Assembly: GCA_025451235.1 (NCBI GenBank)
Contig: JANWKT010000034.1
Span: forward strand, 1-64,000
DNA: 64,000 nt
Direction of reading: 5' to 3'
DNA from: Flavobacteriales bacterium
Lineage (GTDB): Bacteria; Bacteroidota; Bacteroidia; CAIKAF01
In this document: one piece after another, positions 19,704 through 28,779 of the stretch
How the letters are laid out: each line of letters begins with the position of its first letter
Position numbering within the stretch: the first letter of the stretch is position 1
Made by a program: the position numbers and the translations under genes
Notes under the pieces: generated by a model
Databases searched by the model: none
Told to the model about the DNA's origin: nothing
What the model saw: only the letters and a program-made list of their open reading frames with translations

Positions 19704-20138
19704 ATGGAAACATTGATTCCTTCTCTTCATCACCAATCGGCCCTGATGCTTCTTTTAAGAATCATTTTGGGTACGTTGTTTCTATTTCAAGGTATTGACA
19801 AAGCCTTTAACCTTGGAATATCCAAAGTAGCTAGCTCCTTTCAATATGAATTGGGCACCAAAAAATTTCCTAAATGGGTATTAACGATAGCCGCATTTTT
19901 CACCTCCTATGTAGAATTGATCGGCGGAATACTATTGATAGTAGGACTATTTAAAACCTATGCTTTTTATTTACTAGGTATTGATTTGATAGTGGTAACC
20001 ATAGCGTTCAGTTTGATCTATCCTGTATGGGATATGAAATTTGTACTGCCCAGACTGTTGCTATTAGCAATATTGTTGTATCTCCCACCTTCCTGGGATA
20101 GCTTTTCGCTTGATTGGTTGCTAAAACCTGTTAAGTAA
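19704..20138 (+). CDS. DoxX family membrane protein
   Basis: ORF; LLLRIILGTLFLFQGIDKAF...VELIGGILLIVGLFKTYAFYLLGIDLIVV. Confidence 0.85.
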   Translation: METLIPSLHHQSALMLLLRIILGTLFLFQGIDKAFNLGISKVASSFQYELGTKKFPKWVLTIAAFFTSYVELIGGILLIVGLFKTYAFYLLGIDLIVVTIAFSLIYPVWDMKFVLPRLLLLAILLYLPPSWDSFSLDWLLKPVK

Positions 20139-20228
20139 TTCTTATATATCGGCATTCAGGCGGTACTATCAGCCGGGCACATCATTAATAGACTAATTTT
20201 ATCAAATATTTAATAAAACGTCCAATCC

Positions 20229-20240
20229 TGATGAGGATCA
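20229..20240 (+). promoter_or_regulatory. candidate REC-CRP operator
   Basis: TGATGAGGATCA; centre 33 bp from TAATATTA (20264-20271). Confidence 0.6.
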
Positions 20241-20283
20241 TTTTCTACCACGTTGGATCAAACTAATATTACATAAAATTTCG

Positions 20284-20409
20284 ATGATGTATATAACCAT
20301 ACCAAACATTTTGAGAAGATTGGCCGCCGATGAAGATGAAGCAATGGTGCTGCTGGAAACAGAACCCTTATTGGAGTTGGACGATGCTGAGTGCCAAATG
20401 GTGGATTAA
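20284..20409 (+). CDS. Small ORF (41 aa) ahead of UspA gene
   Basis: MMYITIPNILRRLAADEDEAMVLLETEPLLELDDAECQMVD; below the ORF-track cutoff; lies just after the predicted promoter. Confidence 0.4.
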   Translation: MMYITIPNILRRLAADEDEAMVLLETEPLLELDDAECQMVD

Positions 20410-20433
20410 TCAAATATAAAAACTACGGTAACC

Positions 20434-21264
20434 ATGAATACAATTCTTGCCCCAACCGATTTCTCTGATGTCTCCCTTAACGCCGTAAGATATGCCGCTG
20501 AACTGGCAAAACTCACCGGGTCCAAACTTATTCTATTTAATGCTTATGCCAGTCCTCCAGTAGCCTTTGAAATTCCTTTTGTAACACCTACGGATGCAGC
20601 ATTGGAAGAATATAGTATGGACGGATTAAAAAAATTAGAAGCAGATCTGCAGCAGCAATTTGATTTCGGCCTTAAGATCGAACGTAAATGTGCCCTCGGT
20701 TTTGAGGTGGATAGGATCAACGAAATTGCAGAAACCGAGAAGCCCGATCTCATTGTGATGGGTATGCAGGGAGTCGGTTTTTTACAGGAGCATCTGGTAG
20801 GTAGCACTACCACCGCATTCATGCGTAAATCGTGTTGCCCTGTGCTTGCTATTCACAAGAATATGCTATTTAAACCCATTCAAAAAATAGCATTGGCCAG
20901 CGACTACGAGGAATTGGATACAGATGCCGTACTACAACCATTGAAGGAATTGGCGAACATGTTTAATTCGCATGTATATCTATTGCACGTGACCCCTGAG
21001 TTCGAAATGGATTCAAATTTAACCGAACGTATTCAATTAAACACTTCACTAAAAGATCTGAAACACTCCATTCATAGCATTCGCATGGAACAGGGAAACA
21101 GTGTAGTGGATGAGATCAATGCTTTCGTAGTTAAACATGGGATCGATTTGGTTGTAATGATGCCAAGACATCACCTCCTGATCGATAATATTCTTTTTGA
21201 ACCAGAAACGAAAAAGATGGCCTTTCATGCCAAAGTCCCATTACTATCGTTACATGCCCGATAA
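20434..21264 (+). CDS. Universal stress protein
   Basis: ORF; MNTILAPTDFSDVSLNAVRYAAELAKLTGSKLILFNAY...VMGMQGVGFLQEHLVGSTTTAFMRKSCCPVLAI. Confidence 0.92.
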   Translation: MNTILAPTDFSDVSLNAVRYAAELAKLTGSKLILFNAYASPPVAFEIPFVTPTDAALEEYSMDGLKKLEADLQQQFDFGLKIERKCALGFEVDRINEIAETEKPDLIVMGMQGVGFLQEHLVGSTTTAFMRKSCCPVLAIHKNMLFKPIQKIALASDYEELDTDAVLQPLKELANMFNSHVYLLHVTPEFEMDSNLTERIQLNTSLKDLKHSIHSIRMEQGNSVVDEINAFVVKHGIDLVVMMPRHHLLIDNILFEPETKKMAFHAKVPLLSLHAR

Positions 21265-21298
21265 AACTTCAAAAGGGTTAACTATTTTTTTTTAAACC

Positions 21299-21310
21299 TG
21301 ATCAACATCA
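21299..21310 (+). promoter_or_regulatory. candidate REC-CRP operator
   Basis: TGATCAACATCA; centre 33 bp from TAATATTG (21334-21341). Confidence 0.65.
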
Positions 21311-21384
21311 TTTTGTACAAGCGCATCTCTGGCTAATATTGAAAATAAATATCAAATGATAGATTAACTAAATACATTATATAT

Positions 21385-21819
21385 ATGATAAAGAAAAAAA
21401 TAGGGGTATGGATGGATCATTCCCATGCTCAATTACTAGAATACGGGAATACGGCAGAAGATATTCGCCTCATCAAAGCAGACTCCCCCAATCATCCTCA
21501 AACCGATAGCAACAAAAAACCTGTGTTTAGCTCCGCTTCAGGTAAGGGTTTTCATACATCCAACAATGAGTTTAAGACCCATAACATAGAACAAAATAAA
21601 CTGGATGAATATTATAAATCCCTGGAGCATGAACTAACATCCTATGATGAGATCCTTTTGTTAGGTGGAAAAACAGCCAAGGAGGAGTTTTTTAACCGGA
21701 TCAAGGATAAACAAAGCTTTGAAGGCAAAAAGATCTACAAGATGACAACGGATCATCTCACTCCCAATCAATTTGCCGCTTTTGTGAATGAAAAACTAGA
21801 CGAAAACCTGGCGAAGTAA
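21385..21819 (+). CDS. Conserved hypothetical protein, possibly eRF1 domain-3-like
   Basis: ORF; KIGVWMDHSHAQLLEYG...EILLLGGKTAKEEFFNRIKDKQSFEGKKIYKMTTDHLTPNQFAAFV; fold assignment tentative. Confidence 0.6.
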   Translation: MIKKKIGVWMDHSHAQLLEYGNTAEDIRLIKADSPNHPQTDSNKKPVFSSASGKGFHTSNNEFKTHNIEQNKLDEYYKSLEHELTSYDEILLLGGKTAKEEFFNRIKDKQSFEGKKIYKMTTDHLTPNQFAAFVNEKLDENLAK

Positions 21820-21938
21820 TTGTTCCGCTCATTTCTCGGATAATGGTGATTAACTCTACTGCAATTTTCTTTGCATGTTGGGTTTTTCACTCTTAAGTAT
21901 CTCGACAATATTTAACAGGTAAGAAATCTACTCCCATT

Positions 21939-23600
21939 TTAATCAAAGTCTTTCGCTTCCTTCTCATCCAGGAGAAAATCCTTTACCGCAAGTAATATAG
22001 CTTTATTGGAACTAAATAATTCCCTGTTAAAATTGATCACAGTGGTCATATCCAAATCCTCTATATGCTTCTGTTGAGCTTCCTTATAAAAATCATTCAA
22101 TCCAGAGGTGTATTTATTTCGGGTATCATTAAACATATACTGAAGCTCACTATAACTCCCTTTGGTGGGGTTTTCCAGGTAGCCAAGTAATTGGTTGTAT
22201 AACTTCCCTATTGCTTCCTTATGACGCATAAAAAACTCATACTTAATATCTTTAGATGACCGCTTTAACTCGAAAATATTTCCGCTAATATCATTTATGC
22301 CTTTTACTGAATAAAGCGAATTTCTCACCGCTGAAATCAATTGGTTAAGATCATTAGATTGTTCTCCTTGTGCTTTTTTTCTCAATTTCAGATAGAATAA
22401 TTGTATTTCTCCCTGCCATTGCTTCATAAATTCATATTTTTCCTCTGTAGTCTTGGTTAAAAAACCTTTCTTTCTATTCAACTCATCATGTTCTGCGTTG
22501 TTTTGAACTGCTGAGATTTCTATCTCAAATAGGGATAGATTAAAAAGCATCGAGTTATAAATAAAATATCCGGTTTCTCTTCTAAATAGATCTAAGGATG
22601 CCTCAGTATCTTCAATACTGGCTCGTTCGATAAAAACCGCGGCCGAGCCATCACTATCCTTGAATAATTTTTCCAGCAGCCTTGCAAACAGGTTTAAAAA
22701 AGGGAGAAAAACTAAAATGATCATTAAATTGATCAAGGTTGAAAATGTTACAAGACCTATCATAGGATCTTTAATCCCAAAAACATCAACTATTAGTGCA
22801 ATTATTGGTCTTAATAAGATAAATACAATTACCGTCATGGTAAGGTTTACAATCAAATTACCAAAAACCACCCTTTTTTTGGACGCATTACCTCCAATAG
22901 CGGTTAAGAGTACCTTTATGGTTGTACCTGTTTCCGAACCAAGAACAATAGCGGCTGCTGGGGTGAACTCTATAACTCCGGCATGAAGTGCACTCAGTGT
23001 TAGTACCATGGTTACGGAACTCGATTGAACGACTACTGTGATAATAAATCCTATAAGAAGGAACACCGCCAATGACATATGAGCATAATTCGAAAGATCA
23101 AACTCCCTCAACTCAGTTTCCATAGCAGTTCTTATAAATGGAATACTAATGAATAATAAGCCGAAGCCAAGTAGAAAGTACGCCAAATACTTTAACGATT
23201 TTCGCTTTCCAAAGAGCATAAGCATTATTCCACCTGCGAAAACAGCAGGATAGGAGATTATTTCGATGTTTAATTTAAATCCAAAGAACACCACAAGCCA
23301 GCTATCTAGCGTTGTGCCCAGGTTTGTCCCCAGAATAATAGCGAAGGCACTTCTCATGGTAAATACACCCGTGCCAACAAAAGCAAGCACCATAAGCGAA
23401 ACCATGGAACTGCTTTGTAACAATCCTGTTGCAATGGCTCCACCGGTAACAGCACCGATTTTTGTTTTGGATATCCGGTGCAAAAAACGCTTAAATCTTC
23501 GGCCCGAAAGATTTTTTAGTGATGTCTCTAATAAGTACATCGCAAAAAGGAACAAACCTATTCCGGCTAGGAGTTTTAATATCTGAACAAGTATTTCCAT
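21939..23600 (-). CDS. Na/Pi cotransporter family protein
   Basis: ORF; GIGLFLFAMYLLETSLKNLSG; ATGLLQSSSMVSLMVLAFVGTGVFT; GTNLGTTLDSW; VVQSSSVTMVLTLSALHAG. Confidence 0.92.
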   Translation of the reverse strand: MEILVQILKLLAGIGLFLFAMYLLETSLKNLSGRRFKRFLHRISKTKIGAVTGGAIATGLLQSSSMVSLMVLAFVGTGVFTMRSAFAIILGTNLGTTLDSWLVVFFGFKLNIEIISYPAVFAGGIMLMLFGKRKSLKYLAYFLLGFGLLFISIPFIRTAMETELREFDLSNYAHMSLAVFLLIGFIITVVVQSSSVTMVLTLSALHAGVIEFTPAAAIVLGSETGTTIKVLLTAIGGNASKKRVVFGNLIVNLTMTVIVFILLRPIIALIVDVFGIKDPMIGLVTFSTLINLMIILVFLPFLNLFARLLEKLFKDSDGSAAVFIERASIEDTEASLDLFRRETGYFIYNSMLFNLSLFEIEISAVQNNAEHDELNRKKGFLTKTTEEKYEFMKQWQGEIQLFYLKLRKKAQGEQSNDLNQLISAVRNSLYSVKGINDISGNIFELKRSSKDIKYEFFMRHKEAIGKLYNQLLGYLENPTKGSYSELQYMFNDTRNKYTSGLNDFYKEAQQKHIEDLDMTTVINFNRELFSSNKAILLAVKDFLLDEKEAKDFD

Positions 23601-23634
23601 TTCTATTAAGGCTCAAAACGAAGAATCATCTCCA

Positions 23635-24348
23635 TCAGGGTTTAATTTGTTTAGGCAGTAACGGTTGTAACCCAATGGTCGATATTTCGAATGCTATATT
23701 GTTTTGTTTTTTAATTTGACCCATAATTATGAGTACTGATATGCTTATCAGTGAAGCAAAAAAGCACCATACAGAAACTATATAATCCACATAAAATATG
23801 GTGGTTATGATGTAAGAGATCAGAATCGCGGCGCCCAAGATCCACATTCTTCTAGTACTCGACAAAAATGGAGGAACAATGGTTGCAACAACATAAAGCA
23901 CCCCACCAAGGTGACGAAATATAGTTGGATAATCCTGTTGGTAGGAAATATGATGGCCTATAACTTTGCTCTGCACAGGATATGTTAACAGACAATAAGC
24001 CAGGTACAATGAAACCAGCGCACCTATCCCAACAAATATCCCATGTAATCGTTTTCTTCTCTCATTCCTTTCCAATTTAAATACTGCAAAAGGTACCCAA
24101 ACTGGCCATATGATTTGTGCAAAAAATAAGAAATTATAGGTAGTAACCCCTTGCAAAGAGGCATATAATGGGTTTTCCAGAGCCAACCACAGAAAACCTT
24201 CGGTGATTTGCTGAATAGAAAAAATCAATGGAATACTTGCAAAAAAAAATTGCGATGGAACTTGAACCTTTTTTAGAGAGGCAACACCTATAACGGAAAG
24301 AACAATACCCGCACCGAAACTTGCATTAGCTGAAAAACACATGGGCAT
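23635..24348 (-). CDS. DUF6629-like membrane protein
   Basis: ORF; CFSANASFGAGIVLSVIGVASLKKV...PLIFSIQQITEGFLWLALE. Confidence 0.65.
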   Translation of the reverse strand: MPMCFSANASFGAGIVLSVIGVASLKKVQVPSQFFFASIPLIFSIQQITEGFLWLALENPLYASLQGVTTYNFLFFAQIIWPVWVPFAVFKLERNERRKRLHGIFVGIGALVSLYLAYCLLTYPVQSKVIGHHISYQQDYPTIFRHLGGVLYVVATIVPPFLSSTRRMWILGAAILISYIITTIFYVDYIVSVWCFFASLISISVLIIMGQIKKQNNIAFEISTIGLQPLLPKQIKP

Positions 24349-24420
24349 TTAAATTAATGATTTATAACAATTCGAGAAATGGTAGAAATGAAAATATAGT
24401 TCTAATGGCATTAATTGACC

Positions 24421-25038
24421 TTAGGGAGTAACTCTTTTAACCGGCTTAATCGGATATTTTTTAAGTATCCGGTAAACCGCGGGATGAAGGTTGTCTTCAA
24501 TATAAGCTGGATCATATAAATCTCCTTTTGCAGTTCCTGTCCATACCAGCTTGTTTTGTACACGATCAATTATATTCAAGGTAATGCTACTTTCCCAATA
24601 CTCCACTCGCTGGGTTACATGAAAATTAGAATAATCATACTCATAATAATACGGGTAATAATACGGTGGAGGACATTCCTGATAATATGGATTACATCTA
24701 TACCATCCACTATTAGGAGTATACCATCGGTTAGTATACTCAAAAGCTTTTCTTTCGGACCGAACAATAAGATCCAAAAAAACATCCGGTGAATCTACAT
24801 TGATCTGATAAGCTCTTCTGGCAAACTCATAATTAAAATAGTTCCGTGTATTGGTTCTTATCATTTGATTGTTTGTTTCGGTGTTGCTAGTATCTCTATC
24901 AGGCAACCAGGCAAAGGTTTTATATTTGGTAAAATTAATGCTTCTATCGTAGTCTGAATAAACACTCCTGTAGATTCCACAACCATAGATTAGAAAAAGC
25001 AGAAAGATGATCGCTTGAAAGTATGCATTTTTTTTCAT
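24421..25038 (-). CDS. DUF4136-like lipoprotein
   Basis: MKKNAYFQAIIFLLFLIYGCGIYRSVYSDYDRSINFTKYKTFAWLPD; start moved from 25074 to 25038. Confidence 0.75.
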   Translation of the reverse strand: MKKNAYFQAIIFLLFLIYGCGIYRSVYSDYDRSINFTKYKTFAWLPDRDTSNTETNNQMIRTNTRNYFNYEFARRAYQINVDSPDVFLDLIVRSERKAFEYTNRWYTPNSGWYRCNPYYQECPPPYYYPYYYEYDYSNFHVTQRVEYWESSITLNIIDRVQNKLVWTGTAKGDLYDPAYIEDNLHPAVYRILKKYPIKPVKRVTP

Positions 25039-25091
25039 TTCATTATTACTTTTAGTAATACAATAATAGATCAAGGGGGCTCCTTAACAAA

Positions 25092-25103
25092 TGATGTCGG
25101 TCA
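25092..25103 (-). promoter_or_regulatory. candidate REC-CRP operator for DUF4136 gene
   Basis: TGATGTCGGTCA; centre 33 bp from minus-strand TATTATTG (25061-25068). Confidence 0.6.
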
Positions 25104-25128
25104 TATATGCTGAAAATTTGCATAAAAA

Positions 25129-25440
25129 GAATTCCAGCCTTACGGGGCTGAGAATTCATTAGAGCAGTTTTTGATGAATCAGTCGGACCTCCGCCTTATC
25201 GGTCAATCCATGTACTTAAAACCCATTGCCTTACGGAACACATACATTTCTATATCCAAGGTGTTCCTGGGGCAACACATTCCGCTATGCAGAACTTGAG
25301 GTTTTTATATTGCCAGCCTTACAGGGCGGGTCTTTCTATAATTTGCCTTCATGCATCAAGCCTTACGGGGCTATTACTGATTTTAGGCAAGACTAGTCTT
25401 ACGGAATAAACTATTTTTTCCAAAGTATTCCTGGGACTGG
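25129..25440. repeat. array of five hairpin elements sharing CTTAC(A/G)G
   Basis: GAATTCCAGCCTTACGGGGCTGAGAATTC (25129-25157); 25226-25275; AGCCTTACAGGGC (25315-25327); AGCCTTACGGGGCT (25359-25372); 25393-25440. Confidence 0.7.
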
Positions 25441-25465
25441 GTATATGAGTTTATTCCCACTCTAT

Positions 25466-25924
25466 TTACAAAACTGCGATTTCCTTTTTAGGAGTGGCAG
25501 GAGCTACTTCTTTTTTAGGCAAAATCAATTTCAAAATCCCATTTTCATACTTCGCTTCAATTTTCTCTGGAACTGAATTTTCTGGCAAATCGAAAGAACG
25601 TTTAAAGAAATTGTACGAAAATTCTTTTCTGCGATAGTTTTCTTTCTCATCCGTTTTCTCCTCTTGTTTTTCGGCGCTGATTACAAGCAACCCGCCTTCT
25701 ACCTCAATTTTAAAATCGTTCTTCTCCAAACCAGGAGCAGCAAGCTCGATTTTAAAATCTACACCATTTTCTTTGATGTTAACGGATGGAATTTTTGATT
25801 TTAAACCAAAATCCAATAATCTATTCTCCAAATCGTGAATAACAGGACTGAAGAGTTTTCCATTTTCGAAAAAATCATTTACCAAAGTAGGGAACGATTT
25901 TCCTTTTTTAATTTCTGTTGACAT
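25466..25924 (-). CDS. Hsp20/alpha-crystallin family small heat shock protein
   Basis: ORF; VDFKIELAAPGLEKNDFKIEVEGGLLVISAEKQEE...FSYNFFKRSFDLPENS...YENGILKLILPKKE. Confidence 0.95.
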   Translation of the reverse strand: MSTEIKKGKSFPTLVNDFFENGKLFSPVIHDLENRLLDFGLKSKIPSVNIKENGVDFKIELAAPGLEKNDFKIEVEGGLLVISAEKQEEKTDEKENYRRKEFSYNFFKRSFDLPENSVPEKIEAKYENGILKLILPKKEVAPATPKKEIAVL

Positions 25925-25998
25925 ATTTTCTATTTTTAAATGTTAGCCAATAATTAATTTATATGAACAAATGTATACAGTGTTAGGCGCTAAAAAAA

Positions 25999-26010
25999 TG
26001 ACCTACATCA
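25999..26010 (-). promoter_or_regulatory. candidate REC-CRP operator for Hsp20
   Basis: TGACCTACATCA; centre 33 bp from minus-strand TACATTTG (25968-25975). Confidence 0.7.
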
Positions 26011-26017
26011 TATCCAA

Positions 26018-26054
26018 AAAAAAGGGCCAACGTGAACCGTTGGCCCTTTTTTTT
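26018..26054 (-). terminator. intrinsic terminator of BON-domain gene
   Basis: AAAAGGGCCAACG-TGAAC-CGTTGGCCCTTTT with A/T runs on both sides. Confidence 0.92.
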
Positions 26055-26068
26055 AGAATTATATGGTT

Positions 26069-26737
26069 TTAAAAAACCAAAACCATTGGATCAATCTCCA
26101 GTTTATTTTCAACGATTTCTACTCCGGGAGATTTCCAGGCAGCATTTTCGGCATCAATTTTTTCTGCCCATGAACGCACCTTGCCTTTTAAAATAATTCG
26201 GTTACCAATGGTTTCAATGTTAATTCGGTCCGAATCAAGGCTTGCACTTCTTTGAAAAGCAGATTCAATTTTGCTTTTTACAACTTTAGCATCCAAATGG
26301 GGTTTAATAGAGATGAGGTTAGTTACTCCTACTACACCATTTAAATGTTCAACCGCACGGGTAGCTGCGTTTCTTTGAAACAGCCACTCAGCCTCACCGT
26401 CCAAGGTTATCCAACCATTTTCAACCTTTACTTTTACTTTTTCCTCCTTAACAGCGCTATTCCATTTGAGAGCAATAAGTACAGCTTCGGCTAATTCCGT
26501 ATCATTTTTCTTTCCAAAGCCACTTAATTTTACTTCAATGTCTTCAGCCACAGCCTTCACTCCTTTTACCCTCTTAGCTGCTTTTTCTGCTTTACGCTTT
26601 TTCAGGTAAGTATCCACAGTACCAGAAAGAGTAACAATACCATCCTTTACGGCAACTCCAATTTGAGTTGCATTTAATTGAGGTTCCCAATTCATTTCCT
26701 CCATTACATCTTGTTGAATTTGTGCATCCGTTTTCAT
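26069..26737 (-). CDS. BON-domain protein (three BON-like repeats)
   Basis: ORF; VAVKDGIVTLSGTVDTYLKKRKAEKAAKRVKGVKAVAEDIEV; VENGWITLDGEAEWLFQRNAATRAVEHLNGVVGVTNLI; NRIILKGKVRSWAEKIDAENAAWKSPGVEIVENKL. Confidence 0.92.
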   Translation of the reverse strand: MKTDAQIQQDVMEEMNWEPQLNATQIGVAVKDGIVTLSGTVDTYLKKRKAEKAAKRVKGVKAVAEDIEVKLSGFGKKNDTELAEAVLIALKWNSAVKEEKVKVKVENGWITLDGEAEWLFQRNAATRAVEHLNGVVGVTNLISIKPHLDAKVVKSKIESAFQRSASLDSDRINIETIGNRIILKGKVRSWAEKIDAENAAWKSPGVEIVENKLEIDPMVLVF

Positions 26738-26804
26738 ATTGATATGTTTTAAAGATTATACATGTTAATAGCACAAATTAAGGATACAATAGGGCCAATA
26801 AAAA

Positions 26805-26816
26805 TGATAAAGCTCA
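26805..26816 (-). promoter_or_regulatory. candidate REC-CRP operator for BON gene
   Basis: TGATAAAGCTCA; centre 33 bp from minus-strand TTAATTTG (26774-26781). Confidence 0.55.
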
Positions 26817-26825
26817 TAAATCCGA

Positions 26826-27581
26826 CTAAACTATTCTTCCCAAAGCATCAGGAAAGATCTGTTTTAATATCGTTAAAACTCCAACAACCAACACCAGGAA
26901 TAGGACGATCAATTTAAATCTCCTTTCAGAAATAAATTTCAATAACAATTTACCTATATATGTTCCGGCAATACTTACAACAAATAAAATGGGTATTAGA
27001 TATAGATCATGAATATGTACAAACCCATTATATATATAAACCCCACTTCGGCTCAAATCAATTCCCAGATCAATAACTGCCGATGTTGCAATAAAAACCG
27101 ACTTTTCCAGATTAAAAGCTGCTAAAGTAAGTCCGCGAATAGCTCCCCCGGTACCCACCAACCCAGCACTAATCCCGGAAAGTGAGCCGCCTAAGATAGA
27201 GTTGAATAAAGTGGGTTTTATCTTAATACGGGTAAACACAATAAATAACAGGCTCATTAAAATCAGAAAAAGTCCAAGAATAATTTCCAGGATCTGTTTA
27301 TTTACATATTTCGTAAGAAATGCGCCTAAGATCACAAAAATGATCGCCGGTATGCCGATGGTCAATATCAGTCTTTTGTTGAACCCTTTTCTAAACATAG
27401 CAATCTTAACAAGGTTGCTTGACAGATGAAACAGAGCTGTAATACCAAGAACAGATTGAAAATCTAAAAAGAAACTGGCCATGGGAACAAAGAAAAGAGA
27501 GGAGCCAAAGCCTCCAACAGTTCCTAAAATTTCAGCAACCAATGCAAGTACAATGAACCATATCAATAGCTCAATTACCAT
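26826..27581 (-). CDS. TauE/SafE family permease
   Basis: ORF; ALVAEILGTVGGFGSSLFFVPMASFFL; GSLSGISAGLVGTGGAIRGLTLAAF. Confidence 0.85.
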   Translation of the reverse strand: MVIELLIWFIVLALVAEILGTVGGFGSSLFFVPMASFFLDFQSVLGITALFHLSSNLVKIAMFRKGFNKRLILTIGIPAIIFVILGAFLTKYVNKQILEIILGLFLILMSLLFIVFTRIKIKPTLFNSILGGSLSGISAGLVGTGGAIRGLTLAAFNLEKSVFIATSAVIDLGIDLSRSGVYIYNGFVHIHDLYLIPILFVVSIAGTYIGKLLLKFISERRFKLIVLFLVLVVGVLTILKQIFPDALGRIV

Positions 27582-27671
27582 TTTTCCACCCTATCTGTAT
27601 ACCTGGTATGATACAATTATACCTTTTGAATGGAGATCTGAAATAGATGGTTATCTCTCCTTTTCATAGTA

Positions 27672-28055
27672 CTAAGCATTTAGCTCCTCTTGTGGGGTAC
27701 AATGATCCTCACCTAATTTATTCTGTTCGGCCAGTGTTCGGTCATCAGTAATGGTTGTTTCAAGCCATACTTTACCCGATTTTCTGAAAACCTGTACCGA
27801 TAATCCGTATATATTACTAAAACTTTTCTCCAGTTCCTCTACGGTCATTTCTGGTATTATTTCCATTTCGCCATCAAAGTGTACGGTTCGACATTCGTTA
27901 ATCGTTTTGTAGTTCTCCATCATGAATTTTTTAGCTATGCCACCTTCGGCCTGAGGGAATCTTGAAAACACTTCAAGTTTTAAAAATGGGAAAAGCGTAT
28001 TAAACTCAACTTGTATTTTTCGGATTGTTTTTCTATCATCTATTTTTAGTTTCAT
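27672..28055 (-). CDS. Conserved hypothetical protein, paralogue of 19297-19692
   Basis: ORF; LFPFLKLEVF...VHFDGEMEIIPEMTVEELEKSFSNIYGLSVQVFRKSGKVWLE. Confidence 0.8.
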   Translation of the reverse strand: MKLKIDDRKTIRKIQVEFNTLFPFLKLEVFSRFPQAEGGIAKKFMMENYKTINECRTVHFDGEMEIIPEMTVEELEKSFSNIYGLSVQVFRKSGKVWLETTITDDRTLAEQNKLGEDHCTPQEELNA

Positions 28056-28086
28056 AATATCTATTTTAGTGTGTGTTTATTATCCA

Positions 28087-28293
28087 TCAATTGGGAATCC
28101 TATACCCAAGGTCGTTTTCAATCAGTTTATAAAGATTAAAGTGGGTCATGTACTTGATGGTCCCATCCTTCCATTTTTTAATCAGGAAATCCTTTACTTC
28201 CTCCTTTTCCGCATACAACCTGGCCACATAATTAATTTCATGGTCCGCCGTACAATCGAAGAATTTATCGTCTCTAGCCTTATCTCGTTTCAT
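28087..28293 (-). CDS. Small hypothetical protein
   Basis: 68-aa ORF in same-strand gene run between 28055 and 28306. Confidence 0.55.
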   Translation of the reverse strand: MKRDKARDDKFFDCTADHEINYVARLYAEKEEVKDFLIKKWKDGTIKYMTHFNLYKLIENDLGYRIPN

Positions 28294-28305
28294 CTTGCAT
28301 CTATA

Positions 28306-28626
28306 TTAAAAAAGCATCAACAATATATTTATTAAAACAGCAGCAATACCTACTCCTAAAACCCAGCGGATAGGTGCCACAACCAAAATAGAAACAAGGG
28401 TAGCCATAGGTGGAATAGCAACCAGGGTTATTTCGAGTTGGTTGGTTCCGTCAACAAAAAATCCGGCCACAATACCGCTAAAGCAAGCTACAATAGATAA
28501 GGTCCAGGCAATTACACCAAATCGGTTAAATTCCATCATTTCCCAAAAAGCTGCTGTATCCTTCTTTTTACTCATGCTTTTCTCAACTGTTTGACTTCTG
28601 AATTTTGAATGTGCTAAAGTTTCCAT
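28306..28626 (-). CDS. Small membrane protein
   Basis: ORF with hydrophobic segments VIAWTLSIVACFSGIVAGFFVDG, IRWVLGVGIAAVLINILLMLF. Confidence 0.65.
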   Translation of the reverse strand: METLAHSKFRSQTVEKSMSKKKDTAAFWEMMEFNRFGVIAWTLSIVACFSGIVAGFFVDGTNQLEITLVAIPPMATLVSILVVAPIRWVLGVGIAAVLINILLMLF

Positions 28627-28685
28627 AACAAATAGTTTTTAATGATTTATAGGACAAATGTAGATCGCTGTGTCCACCTTAAAAA

Positions 28686-28697
28686 TGATCCGCATCA
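28686..28697 (-). promoter_or_regulatory. candidate REC-CRP operator (minus gene of divergent pair)
   Basis: TGATCCGCATCA; centre 33 bp from minus-strand TACATTTG (28655-28662). Confidence 0.72.
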
Positions 28698-28719
28698 TCT
28701 TCACCAATATTTCAAAAAC

Positions 28720-28731
28720 TGATCTGCATCA
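28720..28731 (+). promoter_or_regulatory. candidate REC-CRP operator (plus gene of divergent pair)
   Basis: TGATCTGCATCA; centre 33 bp from TAGCTTTG (28755-28762). Confidence 0.72.
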
Positions 28732-28779
28732 TAATTATCCCGTGGCCTGCAGTATAGCTTTGTCCACATATTCAATCTT

